Source: Jacaranda mimosifolia | Taxonomy: Eukaryota > Streptophyta > Magnoliopsida > Lamiales > Bignoniaceae | DNA: 64,000 bases | Assembly: GCA_018894105.1 (NCBI GenBank) | Contig: CM032117.1 | Location: forward strand, 52,300,503 to 52,364,502 | Direction: 5' to 3' | In this document: positions 26,411-45,224 of the stretch, one piece after another | Numbering within the stretch: the first letter of the stretch is position 1 | Layout of the letters: every line of letters starts with the position of its first letter | The notes under the pieces: model-generated | Seen by the model: the letters and a program-made list of their open reading frames with translations, nothing else | Told to the model about the DNA's origin: nothing | Database searches by the model: none | Position numbers and translations under genes: made by a program

Positions 26411-26590
26411 CACTTTGGATTTTTTATTGCACTCTGTATTTCATCTTCTATTCCAACTTAATGTATATATGCTAGTGTATTTGATTTTTAATCAATTATT
26501 TTTATAAGAAAATATTTAATATTTGTGTCATATATCCATAAAATAAAATAAGAGATGGAACATAAAAAATTGAAATAGATAATCTAAACC
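26411..26590. mobile_element. Fold-back MITE-like repeat, copy 1
   Basis: Shares ACTTTGGATTTT, TTCTATTCCAACTTA and TCAATTATTTTTATAAGAAA with copies at 30.1, 33.3 and 61.6 kb. The right half is an imperfect inverse of the left (TATATGC..TTTGAT against its complement), so the element can fold back on itself. Confidence 0.55.
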
Positions 26591-28339
26591 GATAATTAAT
26601 TGACTTACAGCTGCTAACATATATATAATTTTCATGGAGATAACATATCTTTAATTACATAATATTGGTAATTAGACTTCTCTCTAGCACCCTATCATGC
26701 TCAATTATTTTCAAGATTCTTGGGGAAAATAGTAAAAAAAGAAAGGATTTTGGTGTTACCAAATCCAAGTCTATGACATGTCCACGATTTTTAGCTCATT
26801 AGAGGAAGCAAGTAAATATATATGATTAAAATTTTTGGTTTACAAACATTATTCTTCAAACCTCCCACGTGATAATTTTTGGTGTTTATTACCTATATAT
26901 ACTCTTTTATAATTGAAGATCTCTAGTCTAGCAATTACTTATTTTCTCTATTTTTTTTAATTTCTTTCTTTTCTCTTCAATTTTTACTTTTGCTTCAATT
27001 CTTGCAATTCCACTTTTAGCTTCACTATCTCCATTTTTTATACATATTAATATTTCCTCGTCTCATATTTCTCTCTTTCTCTTTGCTAATGACTTATTTT
27101 GGTTTATTATTTCTCAAGTGATCTTCTTATTTTTTGTTTATGCAAAATTTCAATAACTATAGAAAATAAAAACTATAATAAAAATAAATAAATAGTTATT
27201 ATAATTTTTTAATCATCATACACATACATCGAGTGTGTCATGTTCATGGCATGCCCATTACGTGTAAATGTACAGAAACTAAGAGGGTGCTTTTGTGATT
27301 TTATATATTAATATATATATATATATATATAAACTTTTTTCTTTTTAAGATGTTGGAGAACTTACACAATTCATTAAGTATTTGGTAAAAATTTCTAAAA
27401 ATATTCTTATAAGTTTTCAAAGTAAAGATGTTAAAATTATATATATTAATTCTTTTCTTAAAAATAATAAGAAATTCTTAACTTATTTTTAAAATTTTAA
27501 AAAAATTCTTTAATACAAATCATATGAAGAATAAAGTTGTCACTACTTAATACTTTATAAGTTCCAATGTCTTATTTTATCCAAATACTTCATGAACTTA
27601 TTTTCAAAATAAGTTTTAACATCATATATATAATTAGTCCAAAAAATATTTTATAAACATATAAATTTATAAAGTCTTTTAAATAAACTTAAACAGAAAC
27701 TTGCTCTAAATATAATGCCCTTGATTTCGCAGGCGAAATTAACAATGTAAACTTTGTCTTATCTTTAATTTGAAGTCTATGATATCACACATAATTCACC
27801 TAACTTTGCAGCTAAATAGATATAAAAGTCATTATCTCAGTCCAATCCAGAAGAGGACCTTGTTGTTTAGTCCCCCCGGGTCCGACCCTTTTGTCTTGTA
27901 CTACAGTTCTAGGCTGGATACTGAAAAAAAAATATAAAAAGAAAAGCTAGGAAATTGCCATAGAAGTCTAATCCTATTAAATTTACCTCTCCGCCTTGGA
28001 CCACCGCCCCTCTCCGCCAGAAAGATTATGAATAGGCATTTATGGGCTCTTTATAACCATTTTTTCGATTTAGCTAAGTTGCCTAATTATATGGACCATT
28101 GCACCTCTCTCTCTCTCTCTCACACACACACAGACATACGCATGCATACACAAACCCACTAGCCAGTGATGGGAAAGGATGAGGTCCACATTTCAGGCTA
28201 GACTTCAAGAAGGGAATTAATGTAGCTAATTAAGGTGTAGAGAGTTGAATAGTGATGACACAACCCTATCATTGTTGCATCATTATTCTTCTTCACAAAA
28301 TATTATTTTTCTACGAATTAGTATATCACATTTTGCTAA

Positions 28340-34962
<6,623 letters not shown>

Positions 34963-35219
34963 AGAGTTTGTGTCTCAAAAATAGAAGCTACTATATGTAA
35001 TTGAGAGATTGAAATCTAAGTAAAAGTTGGTTGTGGTTTTCTTCAAAAGTAAATAGTAAGAGGCATTATTACTAAATAGGATCATTCAGTTTCAATTGTA
35101 TTTAATCAAGGTAATGAATTGTAAGTCTTGATTGTGCCAAGCTAAGTTGTAATTTGTTTCATATCAATCTTACATAATTTTCTGGAAAATTTTTGTTCAT
35201 ATTAGTCCACCAAACCAAT
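34963..35219. other. 3' flank of the carboxypeptidase gene
   Basis: Presumed 3' UTR, with no canonical AATAAA in the first 150 bp. AT-rich sequence leads into the copia remnant. Confidence 0.5.
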
Positions 35220-35224
35220 TAATT

Positions 35225-36730
35225 AATCACATGATAAAGTCATTTACATTCTTGAAATCTATGAAGACAAAGGGAGATGCCCTATGTATGAACGTCATCA
35301 TGTACCCAGCCATCCTTTGAGGGAATTTGAGAAGGTCCCATAACGTTTAACTGGATATAATCCAAAGTACCTTAGTCTAATGAATTGTAGTGTTGAACTT
35401 CATCATATGTTGCTTCTCAAGAATACACTGGTTACAAAATTTCAACTCTCCAATCTTGTGCCCACAAAACAAATCTCATTTGCTCAATTGTGACATTCTC
35501 TTTCCACTCATATGCGCAAGTTGCATGTACTACAAACTCGTAGTGTCTTTGTCAACCTCTAATAATGCAACTACAACAGTATCAAAAACTATACTACCAT
35601 ACAAGATATATTATAAATTGTTTCTCTTTTCTCCTTTCATAACCAACATAGCACTATTCGAAACATGTAGAACTCCATCTCGAACATTATTCTCACGCCC
35701 ATTCTTATCCAACGTGCCTAGAAAAAGTAAGTTCTAGTTCAAGTCAAGAACATAATGCACCTTTATCAAAATCCTCACAATTTCATCGTGCATTCTAATA
35801 TTAACTATGCCAACTCCAACTACACTACATGGTGCATTGTTTCATTATTACTATTATATTTTCTGTAAATGCCAAGTGAATCCTCTCATGGACACATATA
35901 TGATAGGAGCAGTTACTGTCCAAAATCTACTCGCAACTCAAAAGGTATTTAGTAACATTGAGAACAAGTGCTCCATTCGCCTCAATATATATCCTCAACA
36001 ACCCCAGCTACATCATCCCATTTCTAACTAGAAGATTCCACATCCTAGGCAATTCATCTCTAGTGGCATTTGCCTCTATAACTATAGCATTTAATGTTTG
36101 TTTTGGCCTTGCCCTCATCACTTAGGTTGGCCTTTATATTAATTATTCCCTTCTTTTTTGGTCTCTTCTTTGTAATCAAACCTTCACCATTCTCACTATT
36201 ATTACCACCTAGGACATTCTTCCTCAATCCCCGTATAGTAATATTGTAGTCACCAAGTGCACATAAGATTTATCCAGATAACACAAAAGAATTAAAGCTT
36301 AATCTTCTTCATCTATTTGCTATTGGCAAGGTCTAATATTACCTTATTAAAGTAATCAATATGTTGTATAATGGATGTACCTTCCTTCATCCTAGGGTGT
36401 AGATCATTGTTTCAAGTACATGCAATTTGTTAGCAACTTTATCATATACAAACTCTTTAGCTTTGACCATAAACCTATTGATATACTTTCTGTGACGACT
36501 TCTCTCAATGTTGTTTGCAAGTGATAAAATAAAAGTACTAAAAGCTTTCGTTATCAACTCATCCTTTTCCTCCGAAGGCATTTTTTATAAGAAATCTCTT
36601 CCATTTAGCGCTCTCTACAAACTTTACGGACTTAGAAGAACGTGCATCTTCATCTTCCACAGTTTCAAGTCATTCTTCTTGTCAAATTTCTGTAATACGT
36701 ATTTCATTGCATGATATCTTTGGTCAATAT
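35225..36730 (-). pseudogene. Copia gag-protease-integrase remnant
   Basis: In minus-strand reading order: a gag part with LHVLETMIYTL and EGTSIIQHIDYFNKVILDLA (UBN2-type copia gag); protease-region sequence VGVGIVNIRMHDEIVRIL and FLGTLDKNGRENNVRDGVLH; a gag-pre-integrase piece (FCGHKIGELKFC); and the integrase start (LWDLLKFPQRMAGYMMTFI). Many stops and shifts break it, so it is inactive. The frames on + across this region are shadows. Confidence 0.8.
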
Positions 36731-36843
36731 GGCTCTAATACCAGTTTATTAAAACCTAAATTAACCAAATACCAAAATAAGAAATACTCATAAAGAAAAT
36801 CAATAAAAAAACACAAATTTTTGTGATTCAGCAATATCTTAAC

Positions 36844-38280
36844 GGAATTTTTACAAATAACCCCCCTGTGTTAAGAAAAATGGACAAATTACCCCTCAGT
36901 GAAAATTTTTTGACAAAGAACACCCTTATATTTTAAAATATCATGCAACGAACTCCTCTAAGACTGTGGGTGTAGGACACGCACCCGTGCGTACATCTGG
37001 GCTTAAATTTTTCTATATAAAAAGACAATAATGCCTTTATTCATCAACCGTTGGAGTTTTTAAAAAAAAATCAACGGTTTAGGTCAAATCATATTATTTT
37101 TTAAAAAATATATATATAATATATTATATACAATATAATATATTATCATATATATAATGTGTATAAATAAGTATATATTATATACAAGTATATATGTGTG
37201 TATATGTGATATATATCACTACCCCACCCCACCAGCCACCGGCCGCCGGCATCCACTGCCAGCAGCTCCCACTAATAATAATAATAATACAAAAAAAAAA
37301 GGACAGCCATGGTCGCTGGCATCTGCAAGAGGCGGCCATGGCTGCTGCTTGCAAAGGCCTCCACGGACGCCTTCATGGGGGCCGCGCATAGGCGAGCGAC
37401 GATCATGGGCGCTGCTCGTAGAGGCGGCCATGGAGACCTGGCTGCTCAACCCCTGCGAGCAGCTGCCATGGGCTCCACTCGTAGAGGCGGCCTCCATGGC
37501 TGCTCGGCCCCTACGAGCGACGACCATGGGCGCCACTCGCAAACGCAACCTACATAGCCGCGTTTGCGGCAGCCATGGAGGCGCTGCTCACAGAGGGACG
37601 GCCATGGCCACTGCTAGCGCTGGCAGGTAAGATGGGGTAGGGTGGGGATGGGGGTTCGCGTGGGGTAAGGGTATAAAATATAATATAAAATATTTATTTA
37701 TAAATAAATATATATATATTTATATTTATTATATTATATATTAATATTTATTGTATAATATATATATATATAAGAACAGAATAAATTAGAAAGATGAAAA
37801 TAAAAAAAGTTAAAAATAGTTTTAAAATTTAAAAATAAAAAAGTTGGTATAAAGGAGATGAATATAATTGATAAAATAAAAATAAAAGTGATTTTAATTT
37901 TATAAATAAATTTATTTATGTATAAAATGAGAATATATGAAATAATGAGAAATGAGAAATAATGATAAATTTATATAGATATATAAAATGAGAAATATAT
38001 GAAATAATGGAAGAAAAGAGAAATAGAAAGAAAAGAAAAGAATGAAAGAAAAATAATAATAATAATAAAATGTTATTTAAATTGAAATGAAAATATATTA
38101 AATGACTAATGGTAAATTAGTCTTTTCATTATAAAATTATGTTAAATGGATAGCAAATGAGAAGGGGGAGGCGGTGTGCGTAGTTTTTTAAAATATAAAA
38201 AGGTATATTGAATATTTATTTTTCATAAGGGGTAAATTACCTTTTTTTTAAAACACAGTAGGGTAAATTGCTATTAACCT
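36844..38280. mobile_element. MULE-like TIR element with a GC-rich cargo
   Basis: The left end (TTTTTACAAATAACCCCCCT, then GTGTTAAG) and the complemented right end (AATAGCAATTTACCCTACTG, then TGTTTTAA) form terminal inverted repeats of at least 50 bp, extending to ..TTACCCCT. Flanks atatcttaac (36834-36843) and atgtcctaac (38281-38290) agree at eight of ten bases, like the 9-11 bp duplications of Mutator-like elements. It sits inside a copia LTR. No transposase is visible; the interior is AT-rich except for a GC-rich block. Confidence 0.65.
37225..37640. other. GC-rich island with recurring CCATGG words inside the TIR element
   Basis: About 400 bp of strongly GC-rich sequence between extremely AT-rich arms. 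GCCATGG/CCATGG recurs about eight times in diverged short units (GCGAGCAGCTGCCATGGGCT, CTACGAGCGACGACCATGGG). Open frames run on both strands, as expected for GC-rich repeats. No protein family recognised. It may be captured host DNA (as in Pack-MULEs) or an internally expanded minisatellite. Confidence 0.7.
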
Positions 38281-39734
38281 ATGTCCTAACATCCACGAAT
38301 TGAGATATGAGTTTTGTTGATTTCAATAAAAATGTCAAAGTACAAATCAAGCCCCAGAAATCTCACACACACCCAACTTCTCAAATCTTTTCCCTCTTAA
38401 TCAATCTACATTGTAATTTGTTCAAAATTATGTTTCAAACCATAAAACTGAGGAAACATCAAGAAGAGGAAAAAAATTCAAAATTGGGCTAAAATCCCAC
38501 TTCTAAACTGAAGCCCACGTGTCCTAACGCAAGAGACTCAGGCTTGGGCGCACAAGGAGTCTCTTTTTTTGTTTTCACCAGACAAGCAAAATACGCTGCA
38601 GTTCTCACTTGATCAAATTATAGATAGATGGTAAAAATTATATAAAATTTAAATGGGGTTGCAGTTGAACAAATTCGAAATAAGGTGGTACAAAAGCTTT
38701 TATATTAAATATTATAAAATAAAAAAATAAAACATCATTGTAAAAATGAAGGTTATTAGTATTTTATAATTCTAAATTCAACAAGGCAAGATATAGCATT
38801 AACTTCAAGAAGCCAAGAAATCAATCAGCACTCAGCATTCAGCTATAGAATTGAACTTAAACTTTAAGCCGAATCGACTTTGCGAATAAAAGAAGTTGTT
38901 AAATACGATCAGGTCTTCTAGATCTGTAGTTAGATAGACTGAATCCACGGACTTATATAATTAAACTGTGCTTTGAAGTTGGCAAATAAGTGTTAATTCA
39001 CATAGATATTCAGAAAAATCTTTCTAGCTTGAATGAGACTAATCTAGTAAAGGGAGTAAGAACAGTTCGTAGAGAAACTCGGTAGTTCTTCATTTTCCTT
39101 TTCTTCCTAATTGGCTAGCTCAAATCCTAGCTATTCCTTTGCTTGTTAAATCTCTTTATTTTTCTATTCATATTAACACCAAATACAAATCTATATGTAG
39201 CGTTTGGAGCCATATTGGATGAAAGATGTAGAAGCCCTGAGGCAGAATCTAGCTGAGACTCATGACCCTTCTAAGTTAATCTAAACCATCCAAGTTGAGA
39301 AGTTTCAAGATTTCAAATTCCATTGAACTATTCACACAAGGAATTATGCGGTAATTACCATCGAGGTCTAATGTGTTTTGTTAGTGAGAAAATTTCATTA
39401 TAGCACTACGCCACTACTAATTTTTTGGTTTTATAATAAACTGTTTATCGCTCTGCCTCGGCGGCCGTGTTACTGCTTTCATATGCTGGATTGGTCCCCT
39501 TTTTTTTTCTTTTTTTTAAGATCAAAATGCTGACTTGATTTCAGGTTGAAAGAACCGATATTCACCCTTAGAATTACAATAAAGAAAGAAAGAAAGAAAA
39601 GGAAAATTAGAACCGATGGGATCTGTCAAAACAACCCGGCTTGGCCCATTTCAAGGCCGAACTACTTGAGATCCAATCTGATAGGGCCTGGGGGAGTTGG
39701 ATAAGTTCAGGAGTTTTATAACCCAATCTGCCGA

Positions 39735-39885
39735 CCAAGTATAATATATATATATATATATATATATTTATTTATTTATTTATTTATACACACGTACACA
39801 TATCAAAAGCTCGTTATGGCTCAAATTCCTAAAATCTCACATTATGTAGGAGACTTATACCATTGGCTCATATACCAAGTATAAT
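39735..39885 (-). mobile_element. SINE-like repeat, family A, copy 3
   Basis: The minus strand carries TGAGCCAATGGTATAAGTCT (A-box region), CCTACATAATGTGAG and a degenerate B-box (TTTGAGCCATAACG), followed by the TA/TAAA-rich tail at 39745-39785. It matches 31505-31590. Confidence 0.55.
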
Positions 39886-40015
39886 AAAATTATGATGCAG
39901 GGGTACATGTATACTATGACACGAAGATGGAAATATTTATTCTCAGACAATATAGGATATGATATGTATTATATGTACGTGGAGAGGCAACACTGTACTA
40001 TACATATGCACATTT

Positions 40016-40069
<54 letters not shown>

Positions 40070-40079
40070 GAAAATGACA

Positions 40080-40330
40080 TTAAAATAATATCAGTCATCA
40101 ATAACAATAATTTAAGATTATTAATTACTTCTATTTTCATTTTGTTCAAATTTTTTGTTTATATACCAAGATATTGTAATTTTCACATATAGTAAAAATT
40201 AAGATAATTTCTGCAACTAATATTGTTAAATATATACATATATATATGTATATATGTTTGTGTGTGTGTATATAATAACATTTAGAACATTAAAGCATCA
40301 ACAATAAAATGAATAAAAAACAGGACAAAT
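40080..40330. repeat. Dispersed repeat P, copy 1
   Basis: TTATTAATTACTTCTATTTT, ATATACCAAGATATTGTAA and ATATAGTAAAAATTAA recur in order at 53245-53470. A second shared block (ATAGTATAAA..TAATATTTTCAATG) lies at about 40853-40920 and 52240-52310. The Tat-type insertion separates the copies. Confidence 0.6.
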
Positions 40331-41243
40331 TGACAGTTTGATAGTAAATTCTCATTCTTATAAGTAGATTGGTTGCGAATTTAAGTAGTATATATAAAGA
40401 GTACTTGAAAAATCCATCATGATCCTTTTAAAAAAATAAAAAGTAATAATAAAATAAAGATAATATATTAAACTTGATTCATTTTAACAAAATAAACTCA
40501 TATATAGTAAAACTATATAGCACGAGATGGAATATATAAGATCTCAAACAATATAGGATATGATATGGATTGAATATGATAATACCGTGATTTTTGATTA
40601 CTTGAAATCAATATATTAACTATGGATTGAATATGATAATACCGTGATATCAAACTCAATTGCAGCCATCCAAATGTTCAATACTACCGCTGAGATGCTC
40701 AATTAACTCCTTAACCTTGATAGAAAGATAGCTTATTCAATAATTTATGCATGAGGATAAAAAACTTTGGATAAATATATACATTTGTGATATTTTTTGG
40801 AGAGTTGTGGGTGTACCATAAATACTAGTAATGTGTTTGCTAAAAATCTTATAGTATAAATCAAATAAAATGTTCATTTATCATTTATATATATTATGAT
40901 TTTTAATATTTTCAATGCATTCACTTAAAATCTTTACAATACTGTTAATAAATCTATTATTATGAAGCTATAAATTGGTAGCAGTTGAGCTATAAAATGA
41001 CAATAATGAGCTGTAGAATAGTGGTTATTATACATATATTATAGTTAAGAGAATTAGGGAAAAAAAATATCATGGGTATTTTTGAAAATTACCCAAAAAC
41101 ACCAATAAGGGCTAATGCTTTGTATATAGTACTAGTGATTTTTGAATACTCTATATATGTGGTAAAAATTTTAAACCATACAATAAATGAAACTATTTAT
41201 TTATTTTTTTATATAACACTAATTTTTTTAATAATTTTAATAT

Positions 41244-41989
41244 TGATAAGGGTAAAAGTTGTTTACTATTGAAGCTGGGAGGGATCTAGATGGATCAACC
41301 TGTCTGATCGAGCAATCGAACTCCGGAGAGGATTGGGCTGAGTCCTATAATCACATGCAAATGTCAGGCTAGCCAAGGGATGCTTTGACGCTCAAGTTAG
41401 TATAGGATCGACTAGATATAATGAGCATTGGAGTGAGGGCTTTTTAGTGTAGAATGACATACCTTGTGAGAGGCTGGCTATGGAGTATTTATAGCCTTCC
41501 CCATGTGATTAATATGTCCAAGATGCCCTTAGCACGTATGAAAGGTTCTTGTCATTGCATGGAGAGCTTTGGGTCATCTCACATGTTGGTACTATTCCAG
41601 GTGGCTTCATCTCCAGCTTTTAGGGACAAGGTAATACACTGGTGGTGCACCCCCTTCCTGGCGCGGCAGCAAAGGTGGTACTGGAGTGGCACGCGCCATT
41701 AATGCGGAGGCATGCCGCCTGTTAGGGCATTAAATGCGGCAGAGAAAAGGTTCTGCGGTCAGTCGACCTACTTAGTCGACCTTAAAAGTCGACTCCGGAG
41801 CTGACTCTGGATGTGCCAGTAGATAAGTAGATGCAGAACTCGACCATTATTGTCGAGAGGGTCGACCTGTTCTAGGCAAGACCGACGTGAGAGGTCGACC
41901 TGCGGATGGGCCCCAAGAAAGAGACGGGCTTAGCGGTGTACTCTTGGGTCGATAGCCTTTGGGCTGGGCCATTGGGCCATCCCATATCA
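41244..41989 (-). repeat. 3' LTR of the Tat-type element
   Basis: 746 bp, TGATAAGGG..CATATCA on +. The minus strand begins TGATATGGGATGGCCC. Rich in GTCGAC/TCGAC words. Confidence 0.92.
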
Positions 41990-41990
41990 T

Positions 41991-42009
41991 GAGTCTCCCC
42001 TACTTTTAG
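41991..42009 (-). other. Polypurine tract of the Tat-type element
   Basis: The minus strand reads AAAAGTAGGGGAGACTCA up to the LTR start, confirming element orientation. Confidence 0.8.
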
Positions 42010-42200
42010 GTCTTGATAAAGAGTATCGACAAGCGAAAAACAGGAGTAGCTTCAATAAATTGGGTGGATAAGTCGACAAGAGACTAGAGGACTCGACCAT
42101 GGTTTGACGCATTAAATATAGTGGTTACATTGTGCCAGGCGGAGTGCCAAACAGTGTTACGTAATTATTGCAGTCGCTTGGGGTTCCGTGCACTGTGCCC

Positions 42201-42206
42201 TATAAA
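42201..42206 (+). promoter_or_regulatory. TATA box for the antisense gene
   Basis: TATAAA in the context GTGCCCTATAAACAGGCG, about 150 bp before the ATG at 42350 and on the strand opposite to pol. GC-rich flanks make it stand out from the surroundings. Confidence 0.6.
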
Positions 42207-42349
42207 CAGGCGTAGTAAGAAATCCCATTTTTTACAACATTGCGTGAGGTCGAGCCAAGCTTTTTACTACCTTCCGCATTCTTCTTCCAAATACTCAGAT
42301 CGTGTAAGTGCGTTTTAACTTTCCTCCGATTTTTATAGAAATAGGAGAT

Positions 42350-44757
42350 ATGTTGCGGGTTATTGGGGATGATGATAAGGGTAATCATGGGAGCGGTAGT
42401 GAAGCTACCAGGTCTGATGGGCCTCTGATTAGCCGCGGGGAAGATTTGACTAGCGAATCTGAGGGCTCATCGAGTGATAGCTCGTCCTTGAGTGACTCAA
42501 GTGATGATCGGGTTAGTGTTAGGGTCGAGATTGGTCTGAGCGAACCTCATGTGTCGCGTGGTCAGTTGTTTACGCCTGATCGCTACAGTGAGATTAGGTC
42601 TGAGGTCGTAGAAAGAGACCTAGATGTGCTTAAGGAGGCATATCACATTCCACCAAAGTATAAACTTATTGTCCCAGGGCCTGAGGGTAGGATGCACCAA
42701 CCGCCTGATGGTTGCATTACTGTGTTCGAGGACAATTTTAGGTGTGGGCATAGGTTTTCCTTAGTCGAGCCGATAGTCGACCAGCTGAGGGGTTTGGGGG
42801 TCTGTATTACCCAACTCCTTCCCAATTATTTTTCGACGATATACAGTTTCATCGTTTTGATGCATATCTACAATCAGCCTCCTGCCTTCGCTAATTTCAA
42901 CAACCTGTTTCATCTCCCTATATCCCGTAAGTCGGGAAGTACCGAGGATTCAGGCTTTTATTATTTAACTGCCCACCCTCGTCGAAAATTCCTCGTAACC
43001 CCAGCCTTCTGCATTGGCCAAAAGTGGAAAAATAGATACTTTTATGCTCAGGCTCCTGGTGAGGTAGGCTTTAATATCCTGAGGGGATCGAGATGTTGGT
43101 GAACCAAACTCTGACCTAGCCTAATACTTCTGTGCGGGATTTGGTCGAGTTTGGTCAAATGGAAACATTGGGGCAATATTGAAAAGAGAAATCTTGTGCC
43201 AGCAGGCTTGTCACCTGCCCAGCTCAACCTGCCTGCAGATGCTCAATTAGGTAGATGCTTCTGCATGTTGTTCTTTTGTTGTTTAACAGTTATGCATGTA
43301 TTTATTTGGTCGAGCTTAATATGCTTGGTCGCTTGTTGATAATAAGAAATAATAAGTCAGACATGCACCCAGGCTATCGCTCGAGCAGAAAAGAATTGAA
43401 AAAACCACAAGTGAAGGGGGAGCACGAGGTCTCGACCAGATCCAACTATGCCAGCCGCGACATGGGCGGCTGCCACCATACCTCTTACTGCTACCGCACC
43501 TGCGCGACCACCGGCTTTCCCGAGTGGCAGTCCCGCTGGTCGAGGGAAGAGGCCAGCGGCTACACAAGCAGGAACCCTAGCCAAAAAGACTACTAGCAAC
43601 AAGGGCAAGGGGAAAGCGAAGGCAACTATTGGGTTCGATCTCTTTGGTCATCGAGATGATGAGGATCTGTTCGACTTGAGTGACCTGCCATCGCCCCGGT
43701 TTGGGACTGAGTTGGCCGTGCATAATTCCATGTCGATGATGACGGTGAGGGAAACAGGGGCCTTGCCAACGAAGTTTTGATGGCCTGCCTATTTGCATCA
43801 GACCAGCAAAAAATAATGGAGAAAAGTCAGGGCTCAGTGATGACGGCCTTGGCTTATCACGCCAATATGGTAAGCCTCATACTCGATCTAAACTTATGGT
43901 CGAATGAGTCTTGGCATTTTGCTCATGTTAATGAAAATGGCATTTTTTCAGGTTGGCGAGCTAGGCTACAATATGTTCCGCAGGTCGGAATTAACCCTCG
44001 ACCAAGTAGATGAAATGTAGGAGGGCCACAAAGACGTAGAAATAACCAAGGCTACCTTCAACTCCACCAAGATAAAGGTCGAGAGGATAACAAAGTAGTT
44101 GGAGAAGAGAAATGGGCAGCTGGAGGCTAAAGATGCCAAGCTAATGGCGGTCGTTAGCAAGAAAAGTGTAGCTGAAGAGCTCCTGAAAAAAGCCTAAGTG
44201 GTAGCCCAGTCTTACTATGACAATGGTCATGCTCAAGGGTATGAAGTTGCGTTGCGGTTTGCTCGGTACGAGTTTGGTGTGACTCTGTTTGCCGTTCGAC
44301 GAGAGGCCATTCAGCAATTCATGCTGACCTCCGCATTCATGGACGCTAAAGTTATCTTTTCTTTCGATGATGCGAAGGATGCGTTCGATAAGGCCGTTAA
44401 GCAGCTGGAGTTCCTGGGTTACTCGTTCAGAGTGTAGTATAAGGAGCACCTGAGCTATACTCACGACGAGAATCTCCAAATGTATCCCGATGACCCTACT
44501 GCGATCAAGGGGGTTCAAGCTAATGAGATTGCTCAAGTGGATAATCCTCCTATTGTAGTTCCTGTTCACCAACCCTGAGTCGAGGCGATTACCACTGAGT
44601 TCAACTTCGCGAACAATTTTACCTTCGACATTCGTGATGGTAAGGTCAATGTGGCCGCATACTTTCCTAGTTGAGGAAGCAGGGCCTTCCAAGCTTCAAA
44701 AGAACGGTGGGGTCAGCCCTGAACAATCTGAGGGGGCTGGGTCGAGCAATGCTTGAA
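42350..44757 (+). pseudogene. Antisense extra gene of the retrotransposon (Transposase_28-like, coiled coil)
   Basis: Runs opposite to pol, between integrase and the 3' LTR. The first ORF (42350-43102, 250 aa) has an acidic Ser-rich head (SSDSSSLSDSSDD), then LKEAYHIPPKYKL, PDGCITVFED and FFSTIYSF-like LLPNYFSTIYSFIV. This is the layout of the plant domain annotated as putative gypsy-type transposon. Downstream pieces continue it: LVPAGLSPAQLNLPADAQL, a candidate intron 43251-43360, a Lys/Ala-rich segment (KKTTSNKGKGKAKAT), a clear intron 43870-43951 (ATG|GTAAGC to TTTTTTCAG|G), a heptad-like region, and FGVTLFAVRREAIQQFML with a conserved-looking tail. Frameshifts and stops (e.g. 43102, near 44024) mark it as broken in this copy. 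The function of such eORF proteins is unknown. Confidence 0.7.
43870..43951 (+). other. Intron of the antisense gene
   Basis: 82 bp, donor GTAAGC and acceptor after a T-run (TTTTTTCAG). On the pol (minus) strand it would make no sense as an intron, so it supports + strand transcription. Confidence 0.65.
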
Positions 44758-44837
44758 TTTGTTTAGTCGCCCTGCGAGGCGCTGCTTTGTGATCTCCTTC
44801 CCCAAATAGTCATGATGTAATGAATGATTTTTCAATC

Positions 44838-44843
44838 AATAAA
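44838..44843 (+). terminator. Poly(A) signal candidate of the antisense gene
   Basis: AATAAA in TCAATCAATAAAAATGTG, about 80 bp after the last open segment (stop near 44757), followed by GT-rich sequence. Confidence 0.5.
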
Positions 44844-45224
44844 AATGTGATTTCTATTCATCGATGAGTGTTGCATTTTGCTTTATTTTCAACGCCTTTT
44901 AGCTTTGTTGAACGTTAACTGCCAATAAGTAACAGTCTGCTCGATTTGATTAGTAGTGAAATGTTAATTGCTAATGAATAATAGTCTACTCGATTTGAGT
45001 GTTAACTGCTAACGAATAGCACATTTTAGCCTTGCTGAATATTTTCATAGATCAACGATATTAGCTTAACATCTTTAACAAGATTGACTCCGATTACGAG
45101 ATTGGGTTTTTAATCGATTAGGGTTATTATAAAAGGCGACTTGATGTGTTTGGTCACTGTAAAAAATGACTTGCAATCGACTTAAGGTCAGTAATACACA
45201 ATTCATTTGTACGCGTGCCGGGGC

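Larger units (their letters stand above)
35220..38600 (-). mobile_element. Truncated Ty1/copia retrotransposon with a nested insertion
   Basis: On the minus strand the order is LTR part, primer site, gag, protease, gag-pre-integrase, start of integrase, then loss of the rest near 35220. The primer site (GGCTCTAATACCA on +, 36731-36743) is one base off the initiator-Met site. LTR sequence resumes at 38291 after a nested TIR element and runs to about 38600; its outer end could not be fixed. No second LTR was found. Confidence 0.75.
38601..41243. other. Intergenic region with dispersed repeats and microsatellites
   Basis: No gene supported. (AT)n at about 39746-39766 with (TTTA)n following, and (CA)n(TA)n at about 40018-40070. 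It ends at aatat (41239-41243), the target site of the Tat-type element. Confidence 0.6.

Noticed and set aside
35390..36714. Plus-strand frames of 115, 74 and 68 codons
   Set aside because: The minus strand encodes recognisable copia gag, protease and integrase parts; the plus frames are shadows.
37157..37630. 157-codon Ala/Arg-rich protein
   Set aside because: GC-rich repeats give long frames on both strands; no domain and no codon or splice support.
43255..43798. Several overlapping frames (+ and -) of 70-113 codons as separate genes
   Set aside because: They cover shifted parts of the decayed antisense gene and their reverse shadows.
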